Assembly (NCBI GenBank): GCA_004173185.1
Contig: SEFZ01000002.1
Location: 142,438 to 206,437, forward strand
Length of the DNA: 64,000 bases
Source of the DNA: Sphingomonadales bacterium
GTDB taxonomy: Bacteria; Pseudomonadota; Alphaproteobacteria; Sphingomonadales; Sphingomonadaceae
Direction of reading: 5' to 3'
Under the pieces are notes generated by a model that was not told where the DNA came from, ran no database searches, and worked only from the letters and a program-made list of their open reading frames with translations. Position 1 is the first letter of the stretch. Every line of letters begins with the position of its first letter. The translations under genes were made by a program, and so were the position numbers. Shown in pieces: positions 26,425-35,117 of the stretch.

Positions 26425-27140
26425 GCCTTTGCCTTCACCGGCTCGGGCTTGCCAACCTGATCGCGTGATTCGAGGCGCAGGATCGGCCCCTTGAACGCCT
26501 CTGAATCGGCGAGGATCGCGCAGACATGCTGCCCCACTTCGGTGTCCATCACCCAATGGGGCTCGGCGATATCGCGCTTGCGCTCGCCGTTGATCATCGA
26601 GATCAGCATCAACTCGCGGATCTCCGCGCCGGATTTCCGCTCCTTGGCAAATCCGCGATACATCATCCGCTGCGCGGCCTGCAGCATCGAGAGTTGCGCC
26701 ATGCCGGGCAGGATGAAGTCGGCAGTGCCTCCGCCGATCCCGATCAGCATGCCGGTTTCGGGCAGGCGCGGCAGGATCGCCTTGATCGCGTTGAAATGGG
26801 TGAGGAGATTGGTCGCATAGACCTGCGCCATTTCCTCGGCATTCCACTCCATCAGCGGCTTGGTCGCGTTGGGCGCATTGACCGCCATCGCCACGGCATC
26901 CACGCCGCCGAACGGCACCTGCGCTGCATCCCACAGCGCAACTGCGGCTTCTTCCGAGGCCAGGTCGCCAACCACAGTGGCGATGCCCGATCCATCGGCA
27001 TAGCGCGCCAGACGATCGGCATTACGATCGGCTGCGATGACATCGAGGCCTTCGGCCCGCGCGCCGCGTGCGATCCCTTGGCCGATGTCGCCGCATGCGC
27101 CGATAACCAGCAATCTCTTCGGCAATGTAGTGCTCCCCAA
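26421..27140 (-). CDS. Atypical SDR-fold protein lacking the YxxxK active site
   Basis: 239 residues. The N-terminal LLVIGACGDIGQGIA is a clear Rossmann cofactor loop and AADRNADR a strand-2 acidic region, but the position of the catalytic Tyr-x-x-x-Lys reads MAQLSMLQAAQRMMYRG, without the pair. The C-terminal half diverges from the classical SDRs and has no DGG motif. It may bind NAD(P) without classical chemistry or use other residues. First gene of the operon down to 21840, ending in ATGA overlap with the crotonase gene. A regulatory or unusual-reaction role is possible. Confidence 0.7.
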   Translation of the reverse strand: MGSTTLPKRLLVIGACGDIGQGIARGARAEGLDVIAADRNADRLARYADGSGIATVVGDLASEEAAVALWDAAQVPFGGVDAVAMAVNAPNATKPLMEWNAEEMAQVYATNLLTHFNAIKAILPRLPETGMLIGIGGGTADFILPGMAQLSMLQAAQRMMYRGFAKERKSGAEIRELMLISMINGERKRDIAEPHWVMDTEVGQHVCAILADSEAFKGPILRLESRDQVGKPEPVKAKA

Positions 27141-27209
27141 ATTCTTGGTGGAGCTTATCGCGCTACCGCGCGATCTTCGAGCCGCGGGCCATGTTCAACG
27201 CATATGTGT

Positions 27210-28040
27210 TTACGCGGCGGCGACGGGAGTCCTCGCATAGCGGTCGAGATAGTCCTGCAATCCTGGCGGTGCCACGCGCTTGGCCGGCTTGTAGAATGGC
27301 GAAAGGATAACCTTGAGGTGCTCTTTCGCCCGGCGGCCGGTGACTTGCTGTACGTGCTTCTGCCGCGCGAGCGATGCTTCAAGCTCGTCGGGCGTCATCG
27401 TCTCGCGGTCCTTCGACAGGAGATAGTCCTGCACCTTGCGCACATAGCCACGCAGGTGATTGACCGCATAGAAGAAGGCCCAGATCCGATAGACATACGC
27501 AACGGGTCCGGTGCCGAACAGCGCATGATAAACCTCGTGAGCAACCTCGCGATGCTCGAATTCCTCGGCGAGATGCCATTTCCACAGCTCGACCGCCTCC
27601 GGATCGGCGCCTTCGAGGAATTCGCCGAACTCCTCGAAATAATTGGTCACCGCGACCGAGCTGACTGCCTCGAAACCCTCCGAATAGGCGCAATTGAAGC
27701 GTAGCGATTTGGTGGCGAGGAACCGGGCATAGTCAGCCTCATATTCCTTCTCGATCGCGAGCATGCCCTCATAGCCATCCGCCCGCAGCGCCTTGTTGAA
27801 CAAGAGGTGCTGGCGGCAATGCTGCATCTCCTGCTTGATGAAGATAGCGAGATCCTGATGGAGCTTCTCATGCTTCGCGGGCAACTGGGCCTGCGCCTTC
27901 TGCATCACCTTGACCAGATACGGCTCGATATACGCCGGAATAACCGACGCGGCGTTCTGCATCTGCGCAAATTCGCGGTTCGGCGCCCAGTGCGCGCGAA
28001 CTTTCGAGAAGTCCCATTTGGGAAATCGTACCTGCATCAT
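27210..28040 (-). CDS. Ferritin-like predicted metal-dependent hydrolase (PF10118 type)
   Basis: 276 residues, mostly helical. Two Glu-x-x-His elements, KQEMQHCRQH (near residue 75) and AEEFEHREVAHEVYH (near residue 165), can build a di-iron or similar metal site in a four-helix bundle, as in the PF10118 family. No transmembrane segment is clear although one hydrophobic helix (IWAFFYAVNHL) occurs. Starts at MM after GGAGAGCG. Divergent from the IclR gene with a 178-base gap that holds two palindromes. The family is experimentally poorly known; an oxidative role on a lipid-like substrate is a guess. Confidence 0.75.
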   Translation of the reverse strand: MMQVRFPKWDFSKVRAHWAPNREFAQMQNAASVIPAYIEPYLVKVMQKAQAQLPAKHEKLHQDLAIFIKQEMQHCRQHLLFNKALRADGYEGMLAIEKEYEADYARFLATKSLRFNCAYSEGFEAVSSVAVTNYFEEFGEFLEGADPEAVELWKWHLAEEFEHREVAHEVYHALFGTGPVAYVYRIWAFFYAVNHLRGYVRKVQDYLLSKDRETMTPDELEASLARQKHVQQVTGRRAKEHLKVILSPFYKPAKRVAPPGLQDYLDRYARTPVAAA

Positions 28041-28120
28041 CGCTCTCCGAGCCGATCGTTGGGACCGGTTTGGCTAAAAAGTAACAGTCTGTCGGCTTTT
28101 TTTGCAATTTGAGGTACTGT

Positions 28121-28136
28121 GATCACATACGTGATC
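28121..28136. promoter_or_regulatory. 16-bp palindrome GATCACATACGTGATC (candidate IclR operator)
   Basis: Perfect inverted repeat with 6-base arms and 4-base spacer in the divergent gap between the ferritin-like gene and the IclR gene. Its right half (ACATAnGTGAT) resembles sites before the TonB receptor (8152) and the thiolase operon (30348). A self-binding site for the IclR protein is likely by position. Confidence 0.5.
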
Positions 28137-28166
28137 GGCTTGCGCTGGACAGCATGCATATGATGG

Positions 28167-28179
28167 CCCAATTATTGGG
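28167..28179. promoter_or_regulatory. 13-bp palindrome CCCAATtATTGGG before the IclR gene
   Basis: Perfect 6-1-6 dyad about 40 bases upstream of the IclR ATG, followed by a GGCCG-agaa-CGGCC hairpin (28185-28198). The position fits autoregulation by a dimeric regulator; its sequence differs from the 28121 palindrome, so two proteins may bind. Confidence 0.4.
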
Positions 28180-28218
28180 GGCAAGGCCGAGAACGGCCAT
28201 CCGGATAGGAGAAAGAGC

Positions 28219-29088
28219 ATGGCTCGACGCCGCATGAGTGTTTCGCGAGATCGGATTTCCGCTCGCGCACCAATCGAGCAGAAAACCGTGAAATCTGCCG
28301 GTAGGGTCTTGGAAATACTGGAGTATTTCGACGACCTTCAGCGCCAGTCGACGGTGATGGAAATTGCCGACGCGCTGGGTTACCCGCAGTCGAGCACCTC
28401 AGCCCTGCTGCGCAGCCTCGTTAGCCTGGGCTATCTCAACTATGATGCGTACGCACGGACCTACATCACCTCAAGCCGCGTAGCGCTGCTCGGTAATTGG
28501 GTAAATTCGCAGGTTTTCGCCGAGGGCGCGATCATCTCGATGATGAAGGAGATGAACGAGCAGACCAGCGATACCGTGGTTCTCGCGGTCCGCAACGGGC
28601 TGCACATGCAATATATCCATGTGATCCAGGCGACGAGCCCGGCGCGGCTCCACATGACCCTGGGTACGGTGCGGCCGCTGGCGGCATCCGGGGCAGGGTT
28701 CGCGCTGCTCAGCACGATGACCGATACCGAGATCACGCGACTGGTGATGCGCATCAACGCCGAGGCCGCCGAGGGCCAGGCGCTGGTCAAGATCCGCGAG
28801 CTGCTCGATCAGATCGCGGTGATCCGTCAGAAGGGCTATGCCTTTACTTGCGACATGGTGACGCGTGGCGGCGGAATCATCGCCGCGCCGCTGCCGCGGA
28901 TCAATGGGCAGCAGCGGATGGTGGTCGGTATTGGCGGCATCAGCGAGGTGATGCGTCACCGCGAGGAAGAGCTGTCGGGCGTGATAATGGGCCAGCTTGA
29001 TGCGCGCTTCGGGCGCGGCAGCCGCAATGTTGTGCAGATGCCCGTGCGCGAGGCTCCGCGCGATCCGGCGCGCTTCCAGGCGTTTTGA
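28219..29088 (+). CDS. IclR-family transcriptional regulator
   Basis: 289 residues from the ATG after AGGAGAAAGAGC. N-terminal winged helix (residues about 30-90) with KSAGRVLEILEYF, then EIADALGYPQSSTSALLRSL as the recognition helix region. The C-terminal effector domain shows the IclR pattern LAASGAGFALLS and KGYAFTCDMVTRGGGIIAAP. IclR proteins in catabolic regions usually sense a pathway intermediate and act as activator or repressor. It sits directly upstream of the CoA-transferase/thiolase/ligase genes. The two palindromes in front and the matching 12-mers elsewhere suggest autoregulation and distant targets. Confidence 0.9.
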   Translation: MARRRMSVSRDRISARAPIEQKTVKSAGRVLEILEYFDDLQRQSTVMEIADALGYPQSSTSALLRSLVSLGYLNYDAYARTYITSSRVALLGNWVNSQVFAEGAIISMMKEMNEQTSDTVVLAVRNGLHMQYIHVIQATSPARLHMTLGTVRPLAASGAGFALLSTMTDTEITRLVMRINAEAAEGQALVKIRELLDQIAVIRQKGYAFTCDMVTRGGGIIAAPLPRINGQQRMVVGIGGISEVMRHREEELSGVIMGQLDARFGRGSRNVVQMPVREAPRDPARFQAF

Positions 29089-29125
29089 TCGTACGGCTCG
29101 GACTCAAGAAGGATATCATCATAAT

Positions 29126-30337
29126 ATGGTCGAGCTGAAGAAGGGCGCTGCGCCGCTCGCAGGACGGCGCGTGCTCGATTTGTCACGCGTGCTTGCCGGA
29201 CCTTGGTGTACGATGGTGCTCGCCGATCTTGGCGCGGAAGTCACCAAGGTCGAGAACCCCAGAGGCGGCGACGATACGCGGCATTGGGGGCCCCCTTATG
29301 CCGCGACCGAGAGCGCATATTATCTGTGTGCCAACCGCAACAAGCGCAGCATCGCGCTCGATCTGTCGACCGCAGAGGGGCAGGAGATCGTTCGTGCGCT
29401 GGCGGCGGACGCAGACGTGCTTGTCGAGAATTACAAATTGGGCGGGCTCGACAAATACGGCCTCGATTATGCATCGATCGCGGCGATCAATCCACGGATC
29501 GTCTATTGCTCGGTCTCGGGATATGGCCGCACCTCGCCCATCGCCGAGCGGCCCGGATATGATTATGTGATCCAGGCCGAAGCCGGGCTGATGTCGGTCA
29601 CCGGAGAGATTGAAGGCCAGCCGATGAAAGTCGGCGTCGCGGTCGCGGATCTGTTCACCGGCATGGCGGCGGCACAGGCGGTGTTGGCGGCACTGATCGC
29701 GGTTGATCGCGATGGCGTCGGGCAGCATCTCGATATGGCATTGTACGATTGCCAGTTGGCGATGATGGCAAATGTCGGCAGCGCCGCATTGGTATCGGGC
29801 AATGAACCGAGGCGCTATGGCAACGGGCACCCGACAGTCGTGCCGTATCAACTGTTCGACACGAGTGATGGACAGGTCGTGATCGCGGTGGGGAATGACG
29901 GGCAGTTTGCGGCCCTGTGCGTGAACCTGCTCGGGCGACCGGATCTGTCGCGCGATGCGCGGTTCACGAAGAATAGCGACCGGGTGGCTAACCGCGAGGC
30001 ATTGCTGGCCGAACTGATACCGCTGATCGCCGAGCAGAGCACCGAGTGGTGGCTCGCGGGTCTCCGTTCGGTCGGGGTGCCGACCGGCGCCGTGCGATCG
30101 GTGGGCGAGGCGCTGGCTGCCCCCGAAACGATCGCGCGCGAGATGGTCGCAACAGTCCCGCACCCAAGCGCTGGAGAAGTGCGGATCGTGGCTTCGCCGC
30201 TCAAGCTGGGGCGCACGCCGGTCGTGCCGGTGATGGCGCCGCCGTTGCTCGGTCAGGATACGCGCAGCGTGCTGAGCGGGCTCGGCTATGCGGCGGAGAC
30301 GATCGATCAACTAGCCGCCGACGGCGTGATCGCCTGA
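29126..30337 (+). CDS. CaiB/BaiF family CoA-transferase
   Basis: 403 residues from the ATG giving MVELKKGAAPLAG; the open frame further upstream overlaps the IclR gene and is not family-like. LAGPWCTMVLADLGAEVTKVE is the classic N-terminal motif (long form; key residues Asp-Leu-Gly-Ala), and VAVADLFTGM carries the Asp expected to form the CoA-acyl anhydride. The enzyme transfers CoA from a donor thioester to a carboxylic acid. A full-length counterpart to the fragment at the window start. It is 37 bases after the IclR stop; the thiolase operon follows after a 95-base gap with two motifs. Confidence 0.9.
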   Translation: MVELKKGAAPLAGRRVLDLSRVLAGPWCTMVLADLGAEVTKVENPRGGDDTRHWGPPYAATESAYYLCANRNKRSIALDLSTAEGQEIVRALAADADVLVENYKLGGLDKYGLDYASIAAINPRIVYCSVSGYGRTSPIAERPGYDYVIQAEAGLMSVTGEIEGQPMKVGVAVADLFTGMAAAQAVLAALIAVDRDGVGQHLDMALYDCQLAMMANVGSAALVSGNEPRRYGNGHPTVVPYQLFDTSDGQVVIAVGNDGQFAALCVNLLGRPDLSRDARFTKNSDRVANREALLAELIPLIAEQSTEWWLAGLRSVGVPTGAVRSVGEALAAPETIAREMVATVPHPSAGEVRIVASPLKLGRTPVVPVMAPPLLGQDTRSVLSGLGYAAETIDQLAADGVIA

Positions 30338-30342
30338 GCGTG

Positions 30343-30359
30343 TCATGTATGTGATGAAA
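30343..30359 (+). promoter_or_regulatory. Candidate IclR-type site with the 12-mer TATGTGATGAAA
   Basis: TCATGTATGTGATGAAA, 74 bases before the thiolase start and just after the CoA-transferase stop. The last 12 bases are identical to those at 8155-8166 before the first TonB receptor, and the site resembles half of the palindrome before the IclR gene. Confidence 0.4.
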
Positions 30360-30390
30360 GCAAGGCGAGGCACAGCGCCGCTTGGAAAAC

Positions 30391-30403
30391 TGACAAACTG
30401 TCA
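30391..30403. promoter_or_regulatory. Palindrome TGACAaacTGTCA before the thiolase operon
   Basis: Perfect 5-3-5 dyad, 30 bases upstream of the thiolase ATG, where a repressor would overlap the promoter or transcription start. Shares TGAC-N5-GTCA with 3475 and 44608. A degenerate relative, CAACAATGTGTCA (33297-33309), lies before the amidohydrolase at 33330. Confidence 0.45.
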
Positions 30404-30432
30404 TCTATGGGTTGGCAGGGAGAGAGAACACC

Positions 30433-31608
30433 ATGCCGGGCATTGATGTCGTCATATCGGGAATTGGTCAGTCGGCTGTCGGGCGCAAGCTACCGCAGTC
30501 CGGGCTGGCGCTGACCGTCGATGCCGCGCTGGAAGCGATTGCCGATGCCGGGCTGACCGTCGCAGACGTTGACGGGCTTTCCACCTTTCCGGGCCGACGC
30601 CCCGATGCATTGCCCTTCTCGCCGGTCGGTACGATGGACCTTAAGGACGCGCTGGGCTTCAAACTTAGCTGGTTCGCCGGAGCCATGGAGGGATCGGCGC
30701 AACTCGGCGCGATCATCAATGCCTATGCCGCGATCAAGGCCGGGCTGGCGAAGCATGTCCTGTGCTTTCGTACGGTGAAGGAAGGGTCGGGCGGGGCGTC
30801 CTGGAAAGAGAATGCGGAGGTCCGCACCCAGCGCACGCGGCTGGACGGCGAATTCCAGTACATGTTTCCGTATAACGCGATTTCGGCGAGCAACTGGCTG
30901 TCGCTATACGCGCAGCGCCACTTCCATCTTTATGGAACGAAGCGCGAGCATCTTGGCCAGATCGCGATTACCCAGCGGCAGGGCGCGATCGACAATCCCA
31001 GGGCGTTGTTTCGCGAGCCGCTGACGATGGACGATTATCTGTCGGCGCGGATGATTTCGACGCCGTTCGGGCTGCTCGATTGCGACGCGCCTACCGACGC
31101 TTCCACTGCGATTCTGTTGTCGGCGGCAGACGCCGTGGCGGATCGCAGCAAGCCGGCTGTCCGTATCGAATCGGTCGGCGGCGGCATTCATGGCCGCGCC
31201 GGGTGGGATCAGGCTGATATGCCCGACATGGCGGCGTCCGATGCCGGGCGGATGCTGTGGGCGCGAACCGACTTCAAGCCGAAGGACGTCGATGTTGCCC
31301 TGCTCTATGACGGCTTCAGCTTTCTGGCGCTTAACTGGCTAGAGGCACTTGGCTTTTGCGGCGTGGGCGAGGGCGGGCCGTTCGTCGAGGGTGGTCACCG
31401 GATCGCGCGCGATGGCGAATTGCCGCTCAATCCGCATGGCGGCCAGCTTTCGGGCGGGCGCACCCACGGTTTCGGGTTCGTGCATGAGGCCGTGACGCAA
31501 TTGCGGGGTGATGCCGGCACGCGGCAGGTTCCGAATGATCCCAAAGTAGCAGCGGTATCCAATGGCGGCGGTCCGATGGCGGGCGCGATGCTGTTGGTCC
31601 GCGACTGA
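30433..31608 (+). CDS. Thiolase-superfamily protein (SCP-x/Ltp2-like)
   Basis: 391 residues from the ATG after GGGAGAGAGAAC. N-terminal VVISGIGQSAVGR and C-terminal VSNGGGPMAGAMLLVRD show the thiolase fold, with LLDCDAPTDASTA and LLYDGFSFLALNWLEALGFC between them. The usual nucleophilic Cys context is not found and the C-terminal catalytic Cys is replaced in SNGGGP, so beta-ketothiolysis is doubtful; Ltp2-type relatives act as retro-aldolases with a DUF35 partner, and such a partner (34658) is in the same operon. First gene of the operon thiolase-ligase-amidohydrolase-DUF35-amidohydrolase. Substrate presumably a branched or cyclic acyl-CoA. Confidence 0.85.
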   Translation: MPGIDVVISGIGQSAVGRKLPQSGLALTVDAALEAIADAGLTVADVDGLSTFPGRRPDALPFSPVGTMDLKDALGFKLSWFAGAMEGSAQLGAIINAYAAIKAGLAKHVLCFRTVKEGSGGASWKENAEVRTQRTRLDGEFQYMFPYNAISASNWLSLYAQRHFHLYGTKREHLGQIAITQRQGAIDNPRALFREPLTMDDYLSARMISTPFGLLDCDAPTDASTAILLSAADAVADRSKPAVRIESVGGGIHGRAGWDQADMPDMAASDAGRMLWARTDFKPKDVDVALLYDGFSFLALNWLEALGFCGVGEGGPFVEGGHRIARDGELPLNPHGGQLSGGRTHGFGFVHEAVTQLRGDAGTRQVPNDPKVAAVSNGGGPMAGAMLLVRD

Positions 31609-31630
31609 GCTTTTACGAGAGGTAGAGACG

Positions 31631-33250
31631 ATGACGACTTGGTCCCCGGGCGAGCAGACCACAGTTCTGAAGGAACTCGACAAGGCGCTCGCACGTAGCG
31701 GCGCCAATTTCGAGTTCATCGATTTTTCGGGCGAGAAATATACGCTCGGTTATCTGGACGCGCAGAGCACGAGCCTGGCGCACGGCCTGCGCGCGGCGGG
31801 CGCGAAGCATGGCGAGTGCGTGGTGTCGGTGCTCGACAATTGCGTCGAGCAGCTGGTGCTTCTGTTCGCCTGCGCAAAGATCGGCGCGATCCACGTGCCG
31901 CTGAACACCGCATATAAGGGCGAGTATCTGCGCCATCAGGCGTCGGACGCCGATGGCGCGGTGCTGATCGCCGAGAAGGAATATGTCGATCGCCTGATCG
32001 CGGTCGAGGCAGGGTTGCCCAACGCGAAGGTGTTGCTGGTCAAGGGCGAGATGCCGACGACCAAGTCTGAAAAGCTTGAACTGCGCCCGCTTCAGGACGC
32101 CTATGTACCGACCGAGGAGCCAACCGGGTTCGAGCCTGCTCCGTCGGATCTGGTGATGCTCATCTATACGGCGGGCACCACCGGCCTCTCCAAGGGCTGC
32201 ATGATCAGCCATAACTATGTGTGCAACATGGGCCGCCAGCTCATGAACGCGCAGAAGCACACCGCCGCCGACGTCATCTGGACGCCGCTGCCGGGCTTCC
32301 ACTTCAACCAATATACCGCGACTGTCATGCCCGCGCTGATGGCTGGCGCGCGCTGTGCTGTCTTCCCGCGCTTCTCAGTCTCCAAATTCTGGCCCGAGGT
32401 CGAGCGCACGGGTGCGACCGTCACGCAGATCCTGTCTTCGATGGTGCGGCTGATCGCAGAGGCCGCGCCCAACGAGGCGCAGCAGCGCTGCGTCGGCCAG
32501 CTTCGCATCGCCGCGGGCGCGCCGTTCCCGCCCGAGCTGCAGGAAGTATGGCGCGAGCGCTTCAAGCCCGGACATGTCCGCGGCCCGGCGGGCTATGGCC
32601 TGACCGAGTGCGCGATCGTGGTCAGTGCGTCGCTCGATGACGAAGGGCAGCCGGGTAAATCGTCTGGGCATCATAACGACGATTTCGAAGTGATCATCGT
32701 CGATGACAATGATCTCGAGGTTCCCGCCGGCACCGCAGGCGAGATCCTGGTGCGTCCCAAGCGTCCGCACGTGATGTTCGAGGGTTATTGGAAGCGCCCC
32801 GCCGAGACGATGAAGGTGCTGCGCAATTTCTGGTTCCATACCGGCGATATCGGCATGTTTGATGAGAATGGCTGGTTCTTCTTCCTCGATCGCAAGAAGG
32901 ATTATCTCCGCCGCCGGGGCGAGAACATCTCGTCCATGGAGGTCGAGGGCGTGTTCAGCCAGCATCCGGCCGTGGAAGAGGTCGCCGTCCATGCGGTGCT
33001 CGCCGACATGGAGGACGATGTGAAGGTCACTCTCGTCCTCGTCGAGGGCGCGACCCTGACCGAGGACGAACTCTGCCGTTGGTCGGTCGACAATCTGCCC
33101 TATTTCGCAGTGCCGCGCTTCATCGAGTTCCGCGATGTGCTTCCCAAGAATCCAGTCGGACGCGTGCTCAAATACGAGCTTCGCGATCAGGGCATCACGG
33201 CCACGACATGGGACCGTGAAAAGTCGGAAGTCGAACTGGTCAAACGCTGA
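31631..33250 (+). CDS. Acyl-CoA ligase (AMP-forming, class I adenylate-forming enzyme)
   Basis: 539 residues from the ATG after GAGAGGTAGAGACG. The phosphate-binding loop LIYTAGTTGLSKG (about residue 178), the GYGLTECA motif, the HTGD motif and the hinge RKKDYLRRRGENISSMEVE are complete; the final catalytic Lys is in NPVGRVLKYEL. It activates a carboxylic acid with ATP to the CoA thioester in the cytosol. The CaiC-like arrangement does not define the substrate. It lies 22 bases after the thiolase and is the only acid-activating ligase in the window, so the operon probably begins the thioester phase of the pathway. Confidence 0.92.
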   Translation: MTTWSPGEQTTVLKELDKALARSGANFEFIDFSGEKYTLGYLDAQSTSLAHGLRAAGAKHGECVVSVLDNCVEQLVLLFACAKIGAIHVPLNTAYKGEYLRHQASDADGAVLIAEKEYVDRLIAVEAGLPNAKVLLVKGEMPTTKSEKLELRPLQDAYVPTEEPTGFEPAPSDLVMLIYTAGTTGLSKGCMISHNYVCNMGRQLMNAQKHTAADVIWTPLPGFHFNQYTATVMPALMAGARCAVFPRFSVSKFWPEVERTGATVTQILSSMVRLIAEAAPNEAQQRCVGQLRIAAGAPFPPELQEVWRERFKPGHVRGPAGYGLTECAIVVSASLDDEGQPGKSSGHHNDDFEVIIVDDNDLEVPAGTAGEILVRPKRPHVMFEGYWKRPAETMKVLRNFWFHTGDIGMFDENGWFFFLDRKKDYLRRRGENISSMEVEGVFSQHPAVEEVAVHAVLADMEDDVKVTLVLVEGATLTEDELCRWSVDNLPYFAVPRFIEFRDVLPKNPVGRVLKYELRDQGITATTWDREKSEVELVKR

Positions 33251-33329
33251 GCCGAACCGAGGCTTTACGCCGTAAAACGAATCGCGTAAATAAAACCAAC
33301 AATGTGTCAGTTATGAGAGGATGGATGTC

Positions 33330-34658
33330 ATGAAACCGGTGGAGGACCTCGTCATTGTCAGTGTCGACGATCATATCGTCGAGCCGCCCACCATGTATGA
33401 CGCCCATCTTTCGGTGCAGCACAAGGCGATCAAGCCCGAGCTGCGCAAGGACAAGAACGGCGCGGATTACTGGCTGTACGAAGGCAAGCGGACGGGCTCG
33501 ATCGGGCTCAACGCGGTCGTCGGCCGGATGAAGGAAGAATATGGCTGCGAGCCGGTTTCCTTCGAGCAGATGCGCAAGGGTTCGTGGGATATCGACGCTC
33601 GCATCGACGACATGAACGCCAACGGCGTCCTTGCGTCGCTGAACTTCCCGAGCGTCGTGACCTTTGACGGTGGTCTTTTCCATCGCTTCGAGAACAAGGC
33701 GAACGCACTGACGCTGCTTCGCGCATACAATGACTGGCATATCGACGAATGGTGCGGCTCTTATCCGGGCCGCAACATCCCGCTCGCGATCGTGCCTTAT
33801 TGGGATATCGAGGCGACTGTCGCGGAGATCAAGCGCGTCTCGGCCAAGGGCTGCCACGCGATCAGCTTCAGCGACAATCCGGCACTCAAGGGCCAGCCGA
33901 GCATCCACAACGCGCATTGGGAGCCACTGTGGAAGGCGTGCGCTGACCATGACATCATGATCAACATTCATATCGGGTCGGGCGCACAAGCGCCGCATGC
34001 CTCGATGGAATCGCCGATCGATGCGTGGATCACGACGATGCCGATCTCGATCGTCAATTCGGCGGCCGACTGGCTGCATCTAAAGGCGCTGCAGCGGCTC
34101 CCGCTCAAGGTTTCGCTGAGCGAAGGCGGGATCGGCTGGATTCCTTATTTCCTCGAGCGTGCAGACTTCGTCCATCACCATCACAAGGCCTGGACGCATG
34201 CCGATTTCGGTGGGCGCAAGCCGAGCGAGGTTTTCCGCGAGCATTTCCTGACCTGCTTCATCGACGACGCGTTTGGCCTCGAGAATCTCGACAAGATCGG
34301 CGAGGACAATGTCGCCTATGAGTGCGATTATCCGCATTCGGATACGGTTTGGCCGGAATCGGCGGACCGGCTGCGCGCCACGCTTACCGGCATTTCGGAT
34401 ACGGCGATCGAGAAGATCACTCACGGCAATGCGCTGCGTTTGTTCAACTTCGATGCGTTCGGCAAAATGGGCGGGCGCGAGAATTGCACCGTCGGCGCCC
34501 TGCGCAAGGCCGGTGCGCATGTGAATACTGATCCGCAATCGTTCGGTGGCCCCGCACCGCTCGAGCCAGGGCAGGTGCGCCGCCCGGTGACTTCGGGCGA
34601 TATCACCAAGATGTTCACCGAAGTCGCAAAGAACGACGGCGAGTTGGAAGCCGTCTGA
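33330..34658 (+). CDS. Amidohydrolase family 2 (ACMSD-like), copy A of the thiolase operon
   Basis: 442 residues. Two ATGs are 9 bases apart; the first touches the GAGAGG site, so the second (MKPVEDLVIVSVDDH) has the right spacing and is chosen. Early metal region is VDDHIVEPP, later INIHIGSGA, and a C-terminal YECDYPHSDTVWP provides the final Asp; this is the amidohydrolase-2 layout of decarboxylases and C-C hydrolases. No signal peptide. It is followed with a 1-base TGATG overlap by the DUF35 gene, which implies coupled production. The pair may handle a ring-cleavage or decarboxylation step (inference). Confidence 0.85.
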   Translation: MKPVEDLVIVSVDDHIVEPPTMYDAHLSVQHKAIKPELRKDKNGADYWLYEGKRTGSIGLNAVVGRMKEEYGCEPVSFEQMRKGSWDIDARIDDMNANGVLASLNFPSVVTFDGGLFHRFENKANALTLLRAYNDWHIDEWCGSYPGRNIPLAIVPYWDIEATVAEIKRVSAKGCHAISFSDNPALKGQPSIHNAHWEPLWKACADHDIMINIHIGSGAQAPHASMESPIDAWITTMPISIVNSAADWLHLKALQRLPLKVSLSEGGIGWIPYFLERADFVHHHHKAWTHADFGGRKPSEVFREHFLTCFIDDAFGLENLDKIGEDNVAYECDYPHSDTVWPESADRLRATLTGISDTAIEKITHGNALRLFNFDAFGKMGGRENCTVGALRKAGAHVNTDPQSFGGPAPLEPGQVRRPVTSGDITKMFTEVAKNDGELEAV

Positions 34659-35083
34659 TGAGCCAAGGCTATCAGCGGATGCTGCCGCGGCTGAGCGATG
34701 AAAATCGTTTCTACTGGACCAGCGGCGCTGATGGCGTGCTGCGAATGCTGCGCTGTGGCGATTGCACCCAGTGGGTGCACCCGCCGCAGCCGGTTTGCAG
34801 CAAGTGTCTCAGCCGAAACCTTTCGCCCGCGGCGCTTTCGGGCACCGGAGAGATTTTCAGCCTGACGCTAAATTACAAGGCGTGGGGGCCGGGGCTCGAT
34901 GTTCCCTACGCGATCGCGGTCGTGAAGCTCGACGAGCAAAGCGATCTGAAACTGACGACCAACATCGTCGGGATCGCGCCCGAGGCGGCGTATATCGGCA
35001 TGCGCGTACGCGTCGTCTTCGAGCAGGACGAGGATGTGTGGCTGCCGATGTTCACCCCCGAAGTGGCGGCGCAAGTCGCCTGA
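34658..35083 (+). CDS. DUF35 / OB-fold zinc-ribbon protein (thiolase partner)
   Basis: 141 residues. CGDC and CSKC form a rubredoxin-like zinc ribbon at residues about 29-50, followed by an OB fold starting with FSLTLNYKAWG. DUF35 proteins bind SCP-x/Ltp2-type thiolases and are required for their aldolase activity in steroid side-chain cleavage, and the thiolase at 30433 is the expected partner. It is separated from it by the ligase and amidohydrolase genes, which is unusual. A paralogue (59050) has the same NR-[FA]-x-W-T-x-G-A start pattern. Starts inside TGATG with the amidohydrolase stop. Confidence 0.88.
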   Translation: MSQGYQRMLPRLSDENRFYWTSGADGVLRMLRCGDCTQWVHPPQPVCSKCLSRNLSPAALSGTGEIFSLTLNYKAWGPGLDVPYAIAVVKLDEQSDLKLTTNIVGIAPEAAYIGMRVRVVFEQDEDVWLPMFTPEVAAQVA

Positions 35084-35117
35084 CCCAAGATTTACGAGAC
35101 AGATTGAGGAGCATGCA

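Noticed and set aside
28997..29125. Upstream extension of the CoA-transferase into the IclR gene
   Set aside because: No homology to the family; the ATG at 29126 has a ribosome-binding site and canonical N-terminus.
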